A DNA stretch of 64,000 bases from Ignavibacteria bacterium. GTDB lineage: Bacteria; Bacteroidota; Ignavibacteria; Kapaibacteriales; Kapaibacteriaceae. This document shows positions 25,751 to 34,037 of this stretch, piece by piece; the stretch's first letter is position 1; the number at the start of each line of letters is the position of its first letter. The position numbers were made by a program, and so were the translations under genes. Under the pieces are notes generated by a model. That model did not search any database. It saw nothing but the letters and a program-made list of their open reading frames with translations, and had not been told where the DNA came from. The stretch is taken from positions 33,730 to 97,729 of the forward strand of contig CANMBE010000010.1 in assembly GCA_947495975.1 (NCBI GenBank), read 5' to 3'.

Positions 25751-26863
25751 TTACAGAACTGACTCAACGGGAGTATACGTCATACCGAAGGCTTCTGCTA
25801 CGGCTTCGTAAACAATCTTACCATCTACCACGTTTAGTCCAAGCTCTAATTCTTTGCTGCTCTTGCAAGCGTCTTTCCAGCCTTGATTGGCCAGTTGAAC
25901 GGCATATGGAAGCGTTGCATTGGTAAGGGCAATCGTGGATGTGTATGGCACTGCGCCAGGCATATTTGCTACACCGTAGTGCACCACACCATCTACGACA
26001 TATGTTGGGTTTTCGTGTGTTGTTGGCTTACACGTTTCTACACAGCCACCTTGATCAACTGATACGTCAACAATCACGGAACCTTCGCGCATAGTCTTAA
26101 GCATGTCTCGCGTAACGAGGTGTGGAGCCTTTGCGCCAACAACAAGAACGGCACCGATAACGAGATCGGCATCCTTGACAGCTTCGCGAATGTTTGCCCG
26201 TGTAGACATCTGCGTGATGATGTTCTTCGGCATTACATCATCGAGGTAACGCAACCGGTAAAGGTTGTTGTCAAAGATTGTGACACGTGCACCAAAGCCT
26301 GCCGCAATCTTTGCTGCGTTTGTACCAACAATACCGCCACCAAGGATGATAACGTTGGCTGGCTTTGTTCCCGGCACACCACCAAGCAATACACCGCGTC
26401 CACCCATTGGATGTTCAAGATATTTTGCCCCTTCTTGCGGAGCCATGCGTCCGGCTACTTCAGACATTGGAATAAGAAGTGGCAGCGAGCCGTCAGTCTT
26501 CTGAACGGTTTCGTATGCAACACAGATTGCGCCGCTCTTTACCATTGCTTCTGTTAGCTCTTTTGCTGCCGCAAAGTGGAAGTAGGTAAAAAGTGTTTGT
26601 CCCTTGCGGATGAGTCCATACTCTTGTGCAATTGGCTCTTTGACCTTCATGATCATGTCTGCCTGTGCAAACACTTCTGCAGCAGTATCAATGATCTTGG
26701 CACCCGCCGCGATATAATCATCGTTTGAGAATCCGCTACCAACACCGCCGTTGGTTTCCACAATAACGTCATGTCCATGTTGGCGAAGTGTCTCTACGCC
26801 ACCAGGCGTAAGTGCAACACGTTTTTCGTTAGGCTTGATCTCTTTTGGTACGCCGATCAACAT
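25751..26863 (-). CDS. ald: Alanine dehydrogenase
   Basis: The 370-residue enzyme interconverts L-alanine with pyruvate and ammonia using NAD. It shows MLIGVPKEIKPNEKRVALTPGGVE at the N-terminus (substrate site with Arg and Lys), FTYFHFAAAKELTEAM, VIILGGGIVGTNAAKIAAGFGARVTIFD (Rossmann fold, about 170-197) and DVSVDQGGCVET. It has its own promoter and terminator, so it is monocistronic. Confidence 0.95.
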   Translation of the reverse strand: MLIGVPKEIKPNEKRVALTPGGVETLRQHGHDVIVETNGGVGSGFSNDDYIAAGAKIIDTAAEVFAQADMIMKVKEPIAQEYGLIRKGQTLFTYFHFAAAKELTEAMVKSGAICVAYETVQKTDGSLPLLIPMSEVAGRMAPQEGAKYLEHPMGGRGVLLGGVPGTKPANVIILGGGIVGTNAAKIAAGFGARVTIFDNNLYRLRYLDDVMPKNIITQMSTRANIREAVKDADLVIGAVLVVGAKAPHLVTRDMLKTMREGSVIVDVSVDQGGCVETCKPTTHENPTYVVDGVVHYGVANMPGAVPYTSTIALTNATLPYAVQLANQGWKDACKSSKELELGLNVVDGKIVYEAVAEAFGMTYTPVESVL

Positions 26864-26903
26864 ATTCTCTGTCCTTGATGGGGGATGATTTTGTACGAAG
26901 CAA

Positions 26904-26911
26904 CAAAGTTA
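26904..26911 (-). promoter_or_regulatory. Promoter -7 box of ald (TAACTTTG)
   Basis: TAACTTTG on the minus strand fits TAnnTTTG, 40 bases ahead of the ald start, directly after the palindromes at 26915-26961. Confidence 0.5.
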
Positions 26912-26914
26912 CGC

Positions 26915-26961
26915 GATAGCATGCTATCTCAGGTTGCGCGATATCACGCTATCGCGCAACC
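26915..26961. repeat. Two adjacent palindromes (REP-like) between cytochrome b and ald
   Basis: First, the perfect 14-base palindrome GATAGCATGCTATC (26915-26928). Second, a hairpin with perfect 12-bp arms GGTTGCGCGATA / TATCGCGCAACC and a TCACGC loop (26932-26961), which overlaps the last codons and stop of the cytochrome b gene. No T-run follows. The core recurs elsewhere in the window. Confidence 0.7.
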
Positions 26962-27875
26962 CTTCCCCTAACAAGAAGTCCGATGAAAAGGGCAATCAGC
27001 ACATATCCCGCCAATTCTGCCCCAACCCACTCCACTAGTGTGTGTACGGGGCTAATCACCCACCACGGCTGCACGTGGGTTGCACCGTTCAAGGCCGTCA
27101 TCGTATCGCGCACGGCCAAAACATCAAGAGGAATGAAGGCAGATACCGCTAAAAGGAAGGCAAGAATAAAGGCAACCGGGATTACCCCCGTGAGATAGAA
27201 AAACGGCTTTCGGAGAAGGAGAAGCATGAGGACCCCTGTAAAAACGTGCATAACGAATGTGCGGTTGAGTTGGGGGTAAGAGGGGTCCACACCAAAAAGT
27301 GACGAGATTAAATTTCCAAATGGGGCTTCTTGCAATTCATTACCCACAATTCGCCGCGATATCTCGGCATAGATGTCGTCTGGCAATAATCTGCCCGACC
27401 ACGCACAGATGAGTATCAGCGCTAGATAGACAACTGCTCTCACCCATACAGATGCTTCGGATTTGTATCCTTTTCGCACTACAAGTACGATCAACCAGAT
27501 AATTCCGAGACCGTACAACCAACCAGTGTTGTTGTGGTGAATATTGCGGATAATAGCACCCGCAGGTGCGTTTGTGATGTCAATCACAACACTCGCTGTC
27601 GCTTCGCTTGGAACCACGTCACTATTACTCGCTGGTATCAACGCAGCGCCACCATTCATGCCAAGTGTGTCGGAAAACGATCCAACGGTATCAATACGCT
27701 CACCATAAACAATCGTGGCGTGGCTACCACTGCGCAGCAATGCGGGTGCACGCGAGGGCACGTAGAACATCGACATCAGGAAACCAGTCACAGCCTGCAC
27801 AGCGAGCAGCAAAAAAATAAGAATCGCAATTCCGTGTGAAAACATCTTCAACCGTGCTGTCCAGGATTCATTCAT
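26949..27875 (-). CDS. Compact cytochrome b-like subunit of a Rieske/cytochrome b complex
   Basis: The 308-residue protein has 7-8 membrane helices in the order of fused cytochrome b: helix A (FSHGIAILIFLLLAVQAVTG), a long periplasmic insert, helix B with IIRNIHHNNTGW (His 113/114), SGRLLPDD (cf. GYLLPWD), helix D with RTFVMHV (His 210), and QPWWVISPVHTLVEW where PEWY normally lies. The second heme-ligand histidines expected 14 residues later in helices B and D are Trp and Pro here, so only one heme pair seems present. It overlaps the Rieske gene by ATGA. The start at 27875 follows that coupling. Confidence 0.75.
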   Translation of the reverse strand: MNESWTARLKMFSHGIAILIFLLLAVQAVTGFLMSMFYVPSRAPALLRSGSHATIVYGERIDTVGSFSDTLGMNGGAALIPASNSDVVPSEATASVVIDITNAPAGAIIRNIHHNNTGWLYGLGIIWLIVLVVRKGYKSEASVWVRAVVYLALILICAWSGRLLPDDIYAEISRRIVGNELQEAPFGNLISSLFGVDPSYPQLNRTFVMHVFTGVLMLLLLRKPFFYLTGVIPVAFILAFLLAVSAFIPLDVLAVRDTMTALNGATHVQPWWVISPVHTLVEWVGAELAGYVLIALFIGLLVRGRVAR

Positions 27876-28318
27876 GCAGAGCCCCTTGCCGGTATGCGCA
27901 GAAAGAGTGAACCATGAATGACCTGCGTTTGCAGAACACGCAACGGTTTTGTGGGTGGGGCTTTTACTGGTTGACCATCGAGGTCGAACGCGCCGCCATG
28001 ACAACTACAGAGAATGCGCTTTGCATCTTCTCGAACATGGAGCGGGCATCCGGCATGCGTGCACGTAAGATCAAGAGCAACAGCCGAGAGCCCGGTACGA
28101 GCAATGAGAACATTCATACCTTCAATGCTTACAACTTTTCGCTGGCCATCCTGAACAATAGCATCAAGCGGACCAAGGTCAACCGAATGACCGTGCGCTG
28201 GAGCCGTTGGCTGCAGGTATAGGTGTACTGCCCGTAGAACCGACGCAGCTCCTACGGCCATGCCAATAGCAACGAGCCACGTCCGTCGGCTGGTTCTGCC
28301 TAGTTTTGTGTGTTCCAT
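27872..28318 (-). CDS. Rieske [2Fe-2S] protein
   Basis: The 148-residue protein has a twin-arginine-like membrane anchor (TSRRTWLVAIGMAVGAASVL, residues 9-28) and the Rieske cluster motifs CTHAGC (86-91) and CSCHGG (104-109), which ligate the [2Fe-2S] centre by two Cys and two His and form the disulfide. It probably transfers electrons from quinol with the adjacent cytochrome b; no cytochrome c1 gene is next to it. It starts 22 bases from the divergent DegT gene, so its promoter must lie inside that gene; TATCTTTA near 28366 is a weak candidate. Confidence 0.9.
   Translation of the reverse strand: MEHTKLGRTSRRTWLVAIGMAVGAASVLRAVHLYLQPTAPAHGHSVDLGPLDAIVQDGQRKVVSIEGMNVLIARTGLSAVALDLTCTHAGCPLHVREDAKRILCSCHGGAFDLDGQPVKAPPTKPLRVLQTQVIHGSLFLRIPARGSA
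28301..28308 (+). promoter_or_regulatory. Promoter -7 box of the DegT aminotransferase operon (TAGTTTTG)
   Basis: TAGTTTTG matches TAnnTTTG, 32 bases ahead of the ATG at 28341. It lies across the start of the divergent Rieske gene. Confidence 0.45.
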
Positions 28319-28340
28319 GTCTTTGTTATGAGACCCCAAA

Positions 28341-29474
28341 ATGCCCGTTCCTCTTTTAGACTTAAAGATACAGTACCAAACGCTCAAGCCGGAAATTGAT
28401 GCTGCACTCATGAGAGTTGCCGAATCACAGGTAAGCATCCTTGGCCCCGAGGTTGATGCTTTGGAGCGCGAGCTTGAAGCATACCTCGGAGTGAAACATG
28501 CAATAGGTGTTTCTAGTGGTACCGACGCATTGTTAATGGCAATGATGGCCTATAACATTGGTCCAGGCGATGAGGTTCTCATGCCTTCGTTCTCGTTTTT
28601 TGCAACGGCGGGCTGTGTCTCTCGTGTGGGTGCAACACCCGTGTTTGTAGACGTAGACCCGGTGTCATTCAACGTTGACCCCGAGCTTGTACGCCGGGCC
28701 ATCACCCCACGCACAAGGGCCATCATACCGGTGCACCTTTTTGGCCAGGCTGCTGATATTGATGCAATTGTTGCCATTGGAAAAGAACACAACATCCCTG
28801 TTATCGAAGATGCAGCGCAAGCTATTGGCACACAAACTGCCGACGGCAGACGTGTTGGCTCAATAGGTGAGATTGGCTGTTTCTCGTTCTATCCTACAAA
28901 GAACCTTGGCGCACTTGGTGATGGTGGTCTTGTTACCACCAACGATGACGACCTGAATATCAGGCTACGACAAATTCGGAATCATGGCATGGAGCCCCGT
29001 TATTATCACAAAATCATGGGCGGGAATTTCAGACTCGATGCGATGCAGGGGGCTATCCTGCGCGTAAAGTTGCCACATCTTGCTGGGTGGCATGCCGGAA
29101 GAAGACGCAATGCGGCGCTGTACACAAATCTATTTCGGGAAGCTGGTGCATCAGTGTTGTTGCCAACATCCGTCTACGCAGGCACGAGTGTAGACAGTCA
29201 CATCTTTAACCAATACACGATTCGTTCTACTCGCAGAGACGAGCTGCGGGCACATCTGCAAGCACAGGGTATTGGCGCCGAAATCTATTATCCCGTGCCG
29301 TTTCACCGACAAGAGTGTTTTCATTCATTGGGTTTGAATGATGCAGACTTCCCTGTTTCAAACGAACTAGCAGAGTCCGTGATGTCAATTCCGATCTATC
29401 CTGAACTTACCGAAGCTCAAATTGGCGAAGTTGTTGAAACCATCGTCGCCTTTGAGCGTACCTCCGCCTTTTGA
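28341..29474 (+). CDS. DegT/DnrJ/EryC1 family sugar aminotransferase
   Basis: The 377-residue PLP enzyme transfers an amino group to a keto-sugar nucleotide, typically for cell-surface polysaccharides. It shows PLLDLKIQYQTLKPEIDAAL, GVSSGTDALLMAMMAYNIGPGDEV (cofactor phosphate), IEDAAQAIGT, GCFSFYPTKNLGALGDGG with the PLP lysine in TKNLG (about 187), and RLDAMQGAILRVKLPHL. It is divergent from the Rieske gene and is followed closely by the LiaF-like gene. The exact sugar is not predictable. Confidence 0.92.
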   Translation: MPVPLLDLKIQYQTLKPEIDAALMRVAESQVSILGPEVDALERELEAYLGVKHAIGVSSGTDALLMAMMAYNIGPGDEVLMPSFSFFATAGCVSRVGATPVFVDVDPVSFNVDPELVRRAITPRTRAIIPVHLFGQAADIDAIVAIGKEHNIPVIEDAAQAIGTQTADGRRVGSIGEIGCFSFYPTKNLGALGDGGLVTTNDDDLNIRLRQIRNHGMEPRYYHKIMGGNFRLDAMQGAILRVKLPHLAGWHAGRRRNAALYTNLFREAGASVLLPTSVYAGTSVDSHIFNQYTIRSTRRDELRAHLQAQGIGAEIYYPVPFHRQECFHSLGLNDADFPVSNELAESVMSIPIYPELTEAQIGEVVETIVAFERTSAF

Positions 29475-29507
29475 ACAACTACTGCCTCACGAATTGTGGT
29501 GAATATT

Positions 29508-30278
29508 ATGGATCCTCATCCGAACAATGTGCAACATGCTTTTGAGATGAATTTCTCTACCAAGAAGAAGTCCTTCGGAGGCCAAGTGTTGATGGGTGTC
29601 ATCTTTGTTGTTGTGGGCGGTGGGCTCCTTCTCGAAACGTTCAACATCATCGAGTTTTGGCCCCTCTTGAATATGTGGTGGCCGTCACTTTTGATAGTAA
29701 TCGCACTAGCAAAACTTGTAACGCGCTCTGGCTCCGTATTCGGCAATGGTATGCTCTTTACAGTCGGCGCGCTATTGCAGTTAGGCAATCTCGATATCAT
29801 CAATGGTTTCTGGAGCGCATTCTGGCCTATCGTTTTGATTCTCATTGGAATCTCGATGCTGGTGGACAGAAAAAAAAAATCCAATCCTTTCGTGAAGAGC
29901 AGCACGGCGTCTGGCGAGGGTGAAGGTTTGCCGTATGAAGAGAACCGACTAGAGGCCAACGCGATCTTTGCAGGAAATGACGTGCGTGTAACGAGTAGGA
30001 ACTTTTCAGGCGGCGAGGCCAACGCTATTTTTGGCGGCATGGACATAGACATGCGGAGCGCAGAAATTCAGGACAACCTTGCTGTCTTCAAATGTGTGGC
30101 ACTCTTTGGTGGAGTGGAGCTCAAGGTTCCACCGCATTGGACCATCCACGTGAAAGGCACTCCAATCTTTGGTGGAATAGAAGATAAAACTCAGCGCTTT
30201 CGTGATTCGAACGTTGTTGGCCCGACGCTTGTTCTTGATGCTACCGTAATTTTTGGTAGCATCGAGATCAGCACATGA
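29508..30278 (+). CDS. LiaF/DUF5668-type membrane protein
   Basis: The 256-residue protein has four hydrophobic segments in the first ~110 residues (VLMGVIFVVVGGGLLLETF, WWPSLLIVIALAKL, GMLFTVGALLQLG, FWPIVLILIGISML). It ends in a repetitive beta domain with NAIFGG, ALFGG, PIFGG and VIFGS turns, typical of LiaI-LiaF-like proteins linked to cell-envelope stress in Firmicutes; the role in Gram-negatives is unclear. The start at 29508 (MDPHPNN) has GGTGA upstream; GTG at 29496 is an alternative. Its stop overlaps the photolyase ATG. Confidence 0.75.
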   Translation: MDPHPNNVQHAFEMNFSTKKKSFGGQVLMGVIFVVVGGGLLLETFNIIEFWPLLNMWWPSLLIVIALAKLVTRSGSVFGNGMLFTVGALLQLGNLDIINGFWSAFWPIVLILIGISMLVDRKKKSNPFVKSSTASGEGEGLPYEENRLEANAIFAGNDVRVTSRNFSGGEANAIFGGMDIDMRSAEIQDNLAVFKCVALFGGVELKVPPHWTIHVKGTPIFGGIEDKTQRFRDSNVVGPTLVLDATVIFGSIEIST

Positions 30279-31621
30279 CCATACGTCTAGAACGCATACG
30301 CATCCTAACGCCCTCACTACCCCAACCGGTTGGAGAGGGTGTTGTTGTTTATTGGATGAACCGCGACAAACGATTGCAGGATAATTGGGCTTTGCTCTAC
30401 GCGCAGCACATTGCAATAGAGCGCCGCGTGTCACTGCACATTGTCTACTGTATCGATCATCAACTGATTGGTATGAACCCTCGTCAAGACACTTTCATTG
30501 CTACGGGGCTTCAAGAGTTAGCACATGATTGTATTCAATACAACATCAGCTTTCAGCTTCTCCATGGGGATTCATCTACGGAGTTATCTCAGTGGCTTTA
30601 CGAGATACGACCGTCCATTCTCATTACGGATTTTGAACCCCTTCGCAACACAACAAAGATTATTGATACAGTTGTTGCTACGTCTGCAATTCCCGTGATA
30701 CAGGTTGATGCTCACAACATTGTTCCATGTTGGCATGTTTCACAGAAGGTAGAGTTTGCAGCGTATACCATCCGCCCTAAGATCAAACGATTGTTGCCGA
30801 ACTTCCTTGAGGAATTCCCTCCTCTTGTGCCACATCCGTTCTCTGACGGAGCACGTATTGCCCCCTATCCAACAATGGAAACCTCAAACTCACTCATGGG
30901 GATCACTCCAGGTGAAGGCGCCGCTAGGGCAGCTTTAGAAGATTTTGTGCAGAACATTCAGCAGTATAATCATCGCAATGATCCAACCAAGCGCGGGCAG
31001 TCAAACCTCTCGCCCTATCTTCATACGGGTCAACTTGCGCCGCAGCGTGCCGCACTTGATGTTAACGCACTCTCTCGCTCAGGCGCTGATGACGATCCCG
31101 TTGACTCGTTCTTAGAAGAACTCATTATTCGACGAGAGCTTGCGGACAATTTTACATTCTACAATAACAGCTATGATTCGTTTGATGGATTTCCAATGTG
31201 GGCGCAGCAATCGCTGAACGAACATCGCAATGACCATCGTACCTACGTCTACACATTCGAAGAATGGGAAGGGGCAAGCACGCACGATCCACTGTGGAAT
31301 GCAGCGCAGCAAGAGCTCCTGCAAACGGGGAAGATGCATGGATACATGCGAATGTATTGGGCAAAGAAACTTCTCGAGTGGAGTGCGTCACCAGAAGAGG
31401 CGCTGGCAGTTGGTATAGCACTGAACGACATGTATGAGTTGGATGGGCTAGACCCTAATGGCTATGCAGGATTGGCTTGGAGCATCGGTGGTGTGCATGA
31501 TCGTGCGTGGTTTCAGCGCCCCGTCTACGGCAAGATTCGGTACATGAATGCAAACGGCTGCGCAAGGAAGTTCGACACGAAGGAGTACATTCGTAGATAT
31601 GCAAATCCCACATTGTTATAA
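30275..31621 (+). CDS. phrB: Class II deoxyribodipyrimidine (CPD) photolyase
   Basis: This flavoenzyme repairs cyclobutane pyrimidine dimers in DNA using light. The 448-residue protein carries the class II signatures VVVYWMNRDKRLQDNWALLYAQ near the N-terminus, RELADNFTFYNNSYDSFDGFPMWA, YMRMYWAKKLLEWS and the FAD-pocket segment LDPNGYAGLAWSIGGVHDRAWFQRPVYGKIRYM. ATGA overlap with the upstream gene shows coupling. Confidence 0.93.
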   Translation: MTIRLERIRILTPSLPQPVGEGVVVYWMNRDKRLQDNWALLYAQHIAIERRVSLHIVYCIDHQLIGMNPRQDTFIATGLQELAHDCIQYNISFQLLHGDSSTELSQWLYEIRPSILITDFEPLRNTTKIIDTVVATSAIPVIQVDAHNIVPCWHVSQKVEFAAYTIRPKIKRLLPNFLEEFPPLVPHPFSDGARIAPYPTMETSNSLMGITPGEGAARAALEDFVQNIQQYNHRNDPTKRGQSNLSPYLHTGQLAPQRAALDVNALSRSGADDDPVDSFLEELIIRRELADNFTFYNNSYDSFDGFPMWAQQSLNEHRNDHRTYVYTFEEWEGASTHDPLWNAAQQELLQTGKMHGYMRMYWAKKLLEWSASPEEALAVGIALNDMYELDGLDPNGYAGLAWSIGGVHDRAWFQRPVYGKIRYMNANGCARKFDTKEYIRRYANPTLL

Positions 31622-32450
31622 AATCATGATGGTAGCGCTCTTTGCTACCATCTCCGTTGCTGCCCAAACAAAACACGAACTACAGCTAGGCAGGAGCATC
31701 AAGGCGTTTGATCAATACCTCGTAAAGACCACATTTGAGAGTCAAACGCGGACAAAATTTTTTGTCAACGAAGCCTTGAGTGCTGACTCCATTGAAAAGT
31801 TCAGCGTTGTGCTCTCAGCACAATGCTCCGTTGTGAGCGTCACCGTAGACGGTCAAGAAAAAGAGAAGCGACTTATCATTCGCGACTTCCGACGTTTAAC
31901 GGACCGAGATACAATCGATTTACTTCCCACTGGGACCAAAATCCGTTGTTGGTTTTCTGATTCAGGAAGCATCTACACCATCAACGATGAGCCCACGCCT
32001 GACTCCATCAGCCAAATCCTTATAGAAGCTGTAAAAGGTGAAGGGGGCTCACGTACCGGAAATGTCCTTGATGCTAAAAGGCCTATGGCTGTTGGCTCCA
32101 CGTGGAAAATGAATATTCCTGCCTTTCGGAAGATGTTAGGCAGAGAGATGAGCACACGTATGAAGAAGCTCACAGGAACAGTTACGTTTGCATCCATTGA
32201 CTCATTATCTCAACAGCCAACGGCAACAATTGCAGCCCGAGCAGAAGCTCCAATGTTTACGTTGAAGTTTGGCGACATGCCATCGAGTGCATCGCTGGTA
32301 GCTGATTTCAAAATTGTTGTTCCTCTCGATGTGCGTTTTCCTGCGTTGAGTATATCAACGTCTACTTCACAGCAGATTACTACGTTGCAGGGCCCAGCGC
32401 GGATGGAATTGACAATTTCCAATAACCGCACGTCGCAGTTCTTACGATGA
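31599..32450 (+). CDS. Secreted protein of unknown function
   Basis: A 283-residue protein with a signal peptide (hydrophobic MMVALFATISVAAQ) and a beta-rich body without cysteine clusters. It contains TKFFVNEALSADSIEKFSVVL, GTKIRCWFSDSGSI and a terminal repeat-free region. I do not recognise a named family. The start is uncertain: ATG 31599 overlaps the photolyase 3' end by 23 bases, ATG 31626 lies just downstream and gives a shorter leader. The stop overlaps the EamA gene start (ATGA), so it sits inside the operon. Confidence 0.6.
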   Translation: MQIPHCYKIMMVALFATISVAAQTKHELQLGRSIKAFDQYLVKTTFESQTRTKFFVNEALSADSIEKFSVVLSAQCSVVSVTVDGQEKEKRLIIRDFRRLTDRDTIDLLPTGTKIRCWFSDSGSIYTINDEPTPDSISQILIEAVKGEGGSRTGNVLDAKRPMAVGSTWKMNIPAFRKMLGREMSTRMKKLTGTVTFASIDSLSQQPTATIAARAEAPMFTLKFGDMPSSASLVADFKIVVPLDVRFPALSISTSTSQQITTLQGPARMELTISNNRTSQFLR

Positions 32451-33310
32451 CCATTCCTGCACACATGCGTGCGATCATTGCGCTTGTGATCTGTGCATTG
32501 TTGTGGAGTACAGGTGGACTGTTGATCAAGACGCTGCCTCTGTCGGCTCTCACTATTGCAGGTGCACGCAGCGCAATTGCAGCAATTGTCATCTTTGCGT
32601 GGCATCGCAACGTGCGCCCTACATGGTCTAAGGCCCAGATAGGAAGTATTGTGAGCTATATGCTCACTGTGATTCTTTTTGTGATGGCCACAAAAAATAC
32701 CACTGCTGCGAATGCAATTCTATTGCAGTACACCGCACCAATTTGGGTTGGACTCTTTAGCGTGTTTGTGACCAAGGAGAAGCTTACAAACATTGATGTG
32801 ATGGCAGTGATTGTTGTGATGAGTGGAATGATTGTTTTCTTTCTCGACTCCATTGAGCCAGGAGCCATGCTTGGAAATACGCTTGCATTATTGAGCGGCG
32901 TTGCTTTTGCGGGAGTTGCACTATTTATGCGAGCGCAAAAAGGTACGTCAACCACCGAGAGCATTCTCTTTGGCAACATCCTCACTGCGCTCGTATGTAT
33001 GCCATTCATAGAACCCTTTGCCGGCACAGCAGATACCTTTGTCCGGCTGGCTATTTTAGGTGTTTTTCAATTGGGTGTTTCCTACGTGTTATATGCGTGG
33101 GCAATCAAGAGCGTCACTGCCCTGGAAGCAGTGCTCATCACCGTCTTGGAGCCCCTTCTCAACCCGCTGTGGGTAGGGATGTTTCATGGCGAGGTACCCT
33201 CGAGTACAGTAATACTTGGAGGGGTTATCGTTGTTGGTGCCGTGGTGGCTCGTAATTTTGTCAATGCAAAATCCCTTCCTCGAGAGTCGCATCGCCGAAA
33301 TCATTCATGA
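32447..33310 (+). CDS. EamA/DMT-superfamily transporter
   Basis: The 287-residue protein has ten hydrophobic segments in two EamA repeats (ALLWSTGGLLIKTLPLSALTIAGARSAIAA in the first, LSGVAFAGVALFMRAQKG... and ITVLEPLLNPLWVGMFHGEVPSSTVILGGVIVVGAVV in the second), the drug/metabolite transporter pattern. The substrate is unknown. It overlaps the upstream gene by 4 bases and the gmhA gene by 47 bases. Confidence 0.88.
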   Translation: MTIPAHMRAIIALVICALLWSTGGLLIKTLPLSALTIAGARSAIAAIVIFAWHRNVRPTWSKAQIGSIVSYMLTVILFVMATKNTTAANAILLQYTAPIWVGLFSVFVTKEKLTNIDVMAVIVVMSGMIVFFLDSIEPGAMLGNTLALLSGVAFAGVALFMRAQKGTSTTESILFGNILTALVCMPFIEPFAGTADTFVRLAILGVFQLGVSYVLYAWAIKSVTALEAVLITVLEPLLNPLWVGMFHGEVPSSTVILGGVIVVGAVVARNFVNAKSLPRESHRRNHS

Positions 33311-33863
33311 GTCTATAGAGACCAAGCAACGCCTTGTTGCAGAATGCACAGCAGACATCCGAGCGTGTGGCGAGATATTGGCCAACGCTGCTGCATCGAA
33401 CAGATGTATTATGTTTTGTGGCAACGGCGGCAGTGCTGCTGATAGCCAACATTTGGCAGCAGAGCTTGTTGTGCGTTTACGGGGCAACATAGAGCGCAGA
33501 GCCATTGCAGCTATGGCGCTCACTGTGGATTCTAGCATACTCACTGCTGGCGGCAATGACTACGGCTTTGATCACGTGTTTCGGCGTCAAGTAGAAGCCT
33601 TCGGCAACAATGGTGATGTGCTCGTGGCAATTTCTACAAGCGGTACATCCAAAAACGTTGTGCTTGCCGTAGAAGAGGCAAGGAAGCGCGGCGTGATCAC
33701 CATCGGTCTTCTCGGTGGCACTGGTGGCATGCTTAAGGGCATGTGTGATGCATGTGTTGTTGTCCCCTCAACCGTTACAGCACGCATTCAAGAGTCAGGC
33801 ATTCTTATTGGCCACATCTGGTGCGAGATGATTGAAGAGAGCGTGGCACCCGAGTTGTTCTAG
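33264..33863 (+). CDS. gmhA: Sedoheptulose-7-phosphate isomerase (SIS domain)
   Basis: GmhA converts sedoheptulose 7-phosphate to D-glycero-D-manno-heptose 7-phosphate, the first step to LPS-core heptose. The 199-residue protein has the SIS fold: MFCGNGGSAADSQHLAAELVVRL (about 50-72), DSSILTAGGNDYGFDHVFRRQVEAFGNNGDVLVAISTSGTSKNV with the phosphate-binding STSGTSKN, and ARIQESGILIGHIWCEMIE at the end. I start at ATG 33264 (MQNPFLES), inside the 3' end of the EamA gene, as homologues begin there. Confidence 0.9.
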   Translation: MQNPFLESRIAEIIHESIETKQRLVAECTADIRACGEILANAAASNRCIMFCGNGGSAADSQHLAAELVVRLRGNIERRAIAAMALTVDSSILTAGGNDYGFDHVFRRQVEAFGNNGDVLVAISTSGTSKNVVLAVEEARKRGVITIGLLGGTGGMLKGMCDACVVVPSTVTARIQESGILIGHIWCEMIEESVAPELF

Positions 33864-33869
33864 GGGGAG

Positions 33870-33900
33870 TTTGCCAACATCCATCACTTTCGTATCTTTG
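33870..33900 (+). promoter_or_regulatory. Promoter of tRNA-Thr (TTTG-N19-TATCTTTG)
   Basis: TTTG at 33870-33873, a 19-base spacer and TATCTTTG at 33893-33900, 13 bases before the tRNA. It is the cleanest Bacteroidota-type promoter in the window. Confidence 0.75.
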
Positions 33901-33913
33901 CAATCCTTTCAGC

Positions 33914-33986
33914 GCCAACTTAGCTCAGCTGGTAGAGCAGCTGATTTGTAATCAGCAGGTCATCAGTTCAAGTCTGATAGTTGGCT
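33914..33986 (+). tRNA. tRNA-Thr (anticodon TGT)
   Basis: The 73-base cloverleaf has acceptor GCCAACT / AGTTGGC, D-arm GCTC...GAGC, anticodon stem GCTGA / TCAGC with loop TTTGTAA (anticodon TGT, reads ACA and wobble codons), and T-arm ATCAG-TTCAAGT-CTGAT. The discriminator is T and no CCA is encoded. It has its own promoter and a following hairpin. Confidence 0.95.
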
Positions 33987-33997
33987 CACAAAACATG

Positions 33998-34026
33998 AAG
34001 CCCCGTACTGTAATGGTATGGGGCTT
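33998..34026. terminator. Bidirectional hairpin after tRNA-Thr and the PKD/Ig gene
   Basis: AAGCCCCGTAC / GTATGGGGCTT stem of about 11 bp (one mismatch/wobble) between converging units. T-runs are short on both strands, so termination strength is uncertain. Confidence 0.5.
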
Positions 34027-34037
34027 TCGTGCAATCG

